This document shows, one piece after another, positions 31,633 to 34,522 of a stretch of DNA of 34,522 nt. Source of the DNA: JAZNUH01 sp045592225 (lineage in GTDB: Bacteria > Bacillota > Clostridia > UMGS1883 > UMGS1540); NCBI GenBank assembly GCA_045592225.1, contig JAZNUH010000088.1, positions 1 through 34,522 of the forward strand, read 5' to 3'. How positions within the stretch are numbered: position 1 is the first letter of the stretch; each line of letters begins with the position of its first letter. The notes beneath the pieces were generated by a model. It had not been told where the DNA came from. It searched no databases and saw only the letters and a list, made by a program, of their open reading frames with translations. The translations under genes and the position numbers were made by a program.

Positions 31633-32451
31633 ATGAAAAAATATCCGATAGGCTTTAACACAAGAATAAAAAAAGATGACGGAAACAAAAGAGGGACAAC
31701 CACCTGTCAACAAAGAGTTACACCAAGAAAATCGGTTGTTCATGTGTACTTTCCCCACAGAGGAAAGGGATGGTCTTACTACAATGACAGCTTTGATTTG
31801 AAGGTTGGCGACTTTGTTTATGTGGAGGGTATGCTTGAAGGTTATCGCGGACAGGTTACCGAGGTTAATTATTCCTTTAAAATTAAACTTTCTGATTACA
31901 AGAAGGTTATTGCCGTAATTGACACAAATGTTAAAGGAAACTTTTACCTTGCAGATTCACACGTTGTAAGCTTTGACAGATATGCAATTCCGTTTTCAAA
32001 GGTAGTTACCTGGTTTAAGGCTCCTGAAAATCCGGATGACTTTGTAATCGGCGACGACGATGGACAGGTATTTCCACTTGATGATTTGTCAAAGATGAAA
32101 ATTTCTCACAATACGGCTAAACTCGGGCACGAATATTATATGGAAAACAGGGTTGGCTTTGTTGAGATAGACGGTACACGTGGTCACGCCATTGTAGAAG
32201 GTAGTGAAAACTACGAAATCGAATTTGATTACACAGACGGCGAAATCTCAAACCTTAAGTGCTCTTGTTTCTGCAGCGGCGCCTGTAAGCATCAGTTTGC
32301 CGCAATGCTCCAACTTAAGGAAACGCTGGAGCTTATAACCGAAAACTATGGGGACGAATATGACGGATACTTTTCGGTAATCAGCAAGGGTGTGTTTATG
32401 AGTACGGTTATGAACAAGAAGGTATCAGGGAAAATCAGCCTGGAAGTGTGA
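31633..32451 (+). CDS. SWIM zinc-finger-like protein, function unknown
   Basis: A 272-residue protein. The N-terminal part is basic ('RIKKDDGNKRGTTTCQQRV'). Residues about 55-115 look like a small beta-barrel ('FDLKVGDFVYVEGMLEGYRG' continuing into 'VTEVNYSFKIKLSDY'), comparable to KOW/Tudor-like folds that bind nucleic acid (inference). A SWIM-type metal motif is seen near residues 210-220: Cys210, Cys212, Cys214, Cys218 and His220 in 'CSCFCSGACKH', preceded by beta-strands as usual for SWIM domains. SWIM domains bind DNA or protein. GGGAGG lies 9 nt before the ATG. A WYL regulator follows after 30 nt, so the two may be a functional pair. I do not recognise the full-length architecture. Confidence 0.7.
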   Translation: MKKYPIGFNTRIKKDDGNKRGTTTCQQRVTPRKSVVHVYFPHRGKGWSYYNDSFDLKVGDFVYVEGMLEGYRGQVTEVNYSFKIKLSDYKKVIAVIDTNVKGNFYLADSHVVSFDRYAIPFSKVVTWFKAPENPDDFVIGDDDGQVFPLDDLSKMKISHNTAKLGHEYYMENRVGFVEIDGTRGHAIVEGSENYEIEFDYTDGEISNLKCSCFCSGACKHQFAAMLQLKETLELITENYGDEYDGYFSVISKGVFMSTVMNKKVSGKISLEV

Positions 32452-32481
32452 AAATATTAATAATAAAAAGGATGTTGTTTT

Positions 32482-33462
32482 ATGAAACTGTCACATCAGA
32501 AACTTAAAATGATGTATCTTGCAAAGATACTTATGGAGCAGACCGACGAGGAGCACACATTAACTGTGCCCGAAATGATTGCCGAGCTTGCAAAGCTGGG
32601 CATTTCCGCCGAGCGCAAAAGCATTTATGATGACCTTGAATGCCTGCAGCTTTATGGGCTTGATATCTGCTCAAATAAGACACGTACAACCAATTACTAT
32701 ATCGCAAGCCGTGATTTTGAACTGCCCGAACTTAAACTCTTGGTTGACAGTGTTCAGGCATCAAAGTTCATTACCCGAAAAAAGAGTATGGAGCTTATTT
32801 CAAAGATTGAAAAGCTCACCAGTCACGAGAATGCTAAAAAGCTTCAACGTCAGGTATTCATCACAAATCGTGTAAAAACATTCAACGAGCAGATTTACTA
32901 CAATGTTGACAAAATACACGAGGCTATTGCGGCGAACAAGCAAATAAACTTTAAATATTTTAATCTTGATGTGAACAAGAAAAAGGTATACCGCAAGGAT
33001 GGAGGGCTGTACACCGAATCTCCCGTTGCCCTCACCTGGGATGATGAGAACTATTACCTGATTACATACAAAGAAAAGTATGACAGCTACACTCACTATC
33101 GCGTTGACAAAATGGAAGGTATTGAGCTTACAAATGATGACAGGGTACTTTCAGAAACGCCATTTGATTTGTCAATGTATTCAAAGACAATGTTTCATAT
33201 GTTCAGTGGGGAGGAAACAGATGTTTCTATTCAGTTTGCCAACCAGCTTGTGGGCGTGGTTTTTGACAGATTCGGCACAGATATTCCGATTATAAAAAAG
33301 GATGAGGATACATTTATCTGCCGTGTAAAGGTTGCGGTAAGTCCGCACTTTATGTCGTGGATTATGAGCTTTGGCAAACAGGCAAAAATAATTTCACCCG
33401 ACTGTGTGGTGGAAGAAATGTACAGGCTTGCAAGAGAAGTAATGGAGATTTACGGAGAATAA
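32482..33462 (+). CDS. WYL domain transcriptional regulator
   Basis: A 326-residue regulator. An N-terminal winged helix-turn-helix (about 5-60, 'TVPEMIAELAKLGISAERKS' followed by 'IYDDLECLQLYGL') is followed by a WYL domain (about 155-225), with 'INFKYFNLDVNKKKVYRKDG' and 'VALTWDDENYYLITYKEKYD', and a C-terminal WCX-like extension. WYL proteins sense nucleic acid ends or nucleotide ligands and often regulate DNA damage or defence genes. Length is normal. AAAAGG lies about 10 nt before the ATG. It probably shares the promoter at 31514 with the SWIM gene; its target is unknown, the SWIM gene or the adjacent accessory region being the nearest candidates. Confidence 0.88.
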   Translation: MKLSHQKLKMMYLAKILMEQTDEEHTLTVPEMIAELAKLGISAERKSIYDDLECLQLYGLDICSNKTRTTNYYIASRDFELPELKLLVDSVQASKFITRKKSMELISKIEKLTSHENAKKLQRQVFITNRVKTFNEQIYYNVDKIHEAIAANKQINFKYFNLDVNKKKVYRKDGGLYTESPVALTWDDENYYLITYKEKYDSYTHYRVDKMEGIELTNDDRVLSETPFDLSMYSKTMFHMFSGEETDVSIQFANQLVGVVFDRFGTDIPIIKKDEDTFICRVKVAVSPHFMSWIMSFGKQAKIISPDCVVEEMYRLAREVMEIYGE

Positions 33463-33538
33463 AAATATAAATTGTTGGAAGAGGAAAACAGCAGGGCTTT
33501 ATCAGTCGGAGAAATAACACACGGAGGGGGGCGTAATA

Positions 33539-33925
33539 TTGAATAATTCACTACTTGCACATTTATATCCATATATTAAAGGCTCACAAGAGGATGTAGC
33601 TACATATTCATTGCAATATTTGTTGTCACAGTCTGAAAAATTAAATGTAGCATTTACAAAAATGGCCGCAGAGAAATTGAATATAGACTTAGAAAACAAG
33701 ATGCAGTATTTATGCCAGGTTACAGGTGAAAGCGAAGAACAAGAAAGGCCTGATATTGTTGGTTTGGATTCTGAAGGTGACGAATCGGTTTTATTTGAAA
33801 TGAAGTTCTATGCATCACTTACACAAAATCAACCTAATACATATTTGGCGGAGAAGGTGGGATTCGAACCCACGTGCCCGTTAAGGCAAACGCATTTCGA
33901 GCTCCTAGACACTCTTTTTAGATAG
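33539..33925 (+). pseudogene. Truncated PD-(D/E)XK nuclease-like gene fused to antisense tRNA-Ser sequence
   Basis: The start is TTG at 33539 with GGAGGGGG 8 nt upstream. The first 103 residues begin 'MNNSLLAHLYPYIKGSQEDV' and hold a nuclease-like core: 'ERPDIVGLDSEG' and 'VLFEMKFYASLTQNQPNTYL', giving the PD...ExK pattern of the PD-(D/E)XK superfamily. Relatives I recall are clearly longer. At 33846 the frame enters the complement of tRNA-Ser: 'AEKVGFEPTCPLRQTHFELL' is antisense tRNA, not protein-family sequence. The C-terminal part of the nuclease is therefore lost. Composition is more AT-rich than the genes on the left, which suggests accessory origin. Family assignment from motif only. 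Confidence 0.7.
33846..33901 (-). other. 3' half of tRNA-Ser(CGA): probable attachment (att) site
   Basis: Read on the minus strand from 33901 to 33846: anticodon loop CTCGAAA (anticodon CGA, 33897-33899), 3' anticodon strand TGCGT, a long variable arm with TGCC-TTAA-CGGGCA, a perfect T arm GTGGG-TTCGAAT-CCCAC, acceptor 3' strand CTTCTCC, discriminator G and CCA. The 5' half is missing: just before the loop is AGGAG, which does not pair with TGCGT, and no D arm or 5' acceptor strand follows. A tRNA copy that starts at the anticodon loop is the normal signature of a tyrosine-recombinase att site. Confidence 0.85.
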
Positions 33926-33980
33926 ACGAAATAAGCGGAAGTTAAAGGAACTTAAAAAACGATAAAAACCGCATAAAATC

Positions 33981-34013
33981 AAGGCTTTGAGGGCTTAAAA
34001 ACCTTCAAAGCCT
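33981..34013. terminator. Terminator-like hairpin near the att site
   Basis: AAGGCTTTGAGG (33981-33992) is almost fully complementary to CCTTCAAAGCCTT (34001-34013), one base bulged, with an A-rich loop. The flanking T tracts are short, so it may be a weak bidirectional terminator or a recombination-related structure. Confidence 0.5.
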
Positions 34014-34068
34014 TTGCTGTTCTCGAAATCTTAGTATTGCCACTTTTTGATGTGTTTTTTGGGTTTTC

Positions 34069-34099
34069 GCTAGAAAAGTGCTAGAAAAATGTTAGAAAA
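34069..34099. repeat. Three direct repeats G(C/T)TAGAAAA with exact 11-bp period
   Basis: GCTAGAAAA at 34069-34077 and 34080-34088, and GTTAGAAAA at 34091-34099. The 11-bp period places each copy on the same face of the helix. Placement about 170 bp from the att-like tRNA fragment fits arm-type integrase or accessory-factor sites (inference). Confidence 0.65.
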
Positions 34100-34182
34100 A
34101 ACATATGAAAGGATGAAACAGTTTTGCAGAATAACTTTACCTTAAAAACAAATAATAAAAAAGGGAAAACCTACTTAAAGCA

Positions 34183-34211
34183 TTGACAATTCCCTTAATA
34201 TGTGATAATAT
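34183..34211 (+). promoter_or_regulatory. Promoter of the fic gene
   Basis: -35 TTGACA (34183-34188) is perfect. The -10 is TAATAT (34206-34211) at 17 nt, or GATAAT (34204-34209) at 15 nt. The promoter overlaps the inverted repeat at 34190-34220. Confidence 0.7.
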
Positions 34212-34220
34212 TTAAGGGAA
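34190..34220. promoter_or_regulatory. Inverted-repeat operator over the fic promoter
   Basis: TTCCCTTAA (34190-34198) and TTAAGGGAA (34212-34220) are perfect 9-nt arms with a 13-nt AT-rich centre. They cover the spacer, the -10 and the start region, so a bound dimer would block transcription. The regulator is not identifiable here. Confidence 0.7.
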
Positions 34221-34238
34221 AGAAAGGAGGTTAAGGGC

Positions 34239-34522
34239 ATGAGAATGTTTAATTATTCGATAATCAAAGAACATAAATGGGATTCTGAACTTCTCGGTCT
34301 TGTAGCTAGCATATATAAAGAAGCTGGAAAACAGGACTTCTATTTAAAGATGCGCCCGGAAGAACTTGAAAAACTTGTGGAAATCGCAAAGGTACAAAGC
34401 ACAGAGTCTTCCAATGCAATCGAAGGTATCGTTACAACAAATACACGTATTAAACAACTTGTAGCAGAAAAAACGACTCCCAGAACCCGTGATGAACAAG
34501 AAATTGCGGGATACAGAGATGC
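34239..34522 (+). CDS. Fic family protein, N-terminal part (3' end outside window)
   Basis: The first 94 residues of a Fic/DOC family protein; Fic enzymes attach AMP or other nucleotide parts to target proteins. The visible part is the Fic_N region: 'MRMFNYSIIKEHKWDSELL', then the autoinhibitory motif [S/T]xxxE[G/N] as Ser58 to Glu62-Gly63 in 'ESSNAIEGIVTTNTRIKQL'. In class II Fic proteins this glutamate blocks the ATP site. The catalytic HPFx(D/E)GN motif would lie beyond the window. GAAAGGAGG lies 8 nt before the ATG. Codon use and AT content differ from the chromosome genes on the left, which fits acquired DNA. Confidence 0.85.
   Translation, partial: MRMFNYSIIKEHKWDSELLGLVASIYKEAGKQDFYLKMRPEELEKLVEIAKVQSTESSNAIEGIVTTNTRIKQLVAEKTTPRTRDEQEIAGYRD

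Larger units (their letters stand above)
33902..34522. mobile_element. Probable end of an integrative element (continues beyond window)
   Basis: By the usual logic of tRNA-targeting integration, DNA on the anticodon side of a lone tRNA 3' half belongs to the element. This side has 11-bp-periodic direct repeats, a hairpin, and a Fic gene with its own operator. No integrase is visible, so this is an inference; the reverse arrangement, with the nuclease gene inside the element, is possible too. Confidence 0.5.

Overview
The window reads as chromosome of a low-to-medium GC Firmicute of the class Clostridia. The grounds are a fused IspH-ribosomal protein S1 gene, AddAB instead of RecBCD, MiaB followed by a YlbF/YmcA-family protein, an ECF vitamin-type S component, S-layer homology proteins, AGGAGG-type ribosome binding sites and sigma-A-like promoters. 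I cannot assign genus or species.

Layout. 1-6323 (+) is a tight housekeeping run: 3' part of a MATE exporter, a SAM methyltransferase, an HI0933-type flavoprotein, a HutP-like protein, cytidylate kinase, a PlsC-type acyltransferase and the IspH-S1 fusion, closed by a bidirectional terminator. 6384-9815 (-) holds an ECF S component behind a leader with a terminator, a DUF3842 protein, and serine synthesis (serC-serA). 10149-19194 (+) is an envelope cluster: an SLH protein, an MFS transporter, an LRR+SLH protein, a transglutaminase-like+LRR protein and an ABC exporter. 19284-28443 (+) is RNA modification and DNA repair: miaB, a YlbF-family protein, addB, addA, a membrane-anchored Pro/Thr-rich protein and a possible 23-residue peptide. 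A tRNA-Pro(UGG) follows. 28947-33462 (+) carries a TIGR04076 protein, an MGMT-fold protein, an MmcQ/YjbR gene broken by an amber codon, a sirtuin, a flavodoxin-ferredoxin protein, then a SWIM-motif protein and a WYL regulator.

The right end (33539-34522) is accessory DNA. A PD-(D/E)XK nuclease gene is cut off and runs into the 3' half of a tRNA-Ser(CGA) gene, starting at its anticodon loop. Beyond lie an 11-bp-periodic direct repeat and a Fic gene whose promoter overlaps a strong inverted repeat. This looks like one end of an integrative element that uses tRNA-Ser.

The least explained structures are two intergenic arrays (9961-10080 and 28613-28783). In each, short conserved units alternate with short, mostly palindromic spacers that differ in sequence, and the unit orientation flips partway along. 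The unit sequence differs between the two arrays but the architecture is the same. I know of no named element of this kind. Other notable points are a probable internal translation start that would release free S1 from the IspH-S1 gene, and an attenuator-like leader before the ECF gene. All calls rest on reading the sequence; no database search or structure prediction was run.
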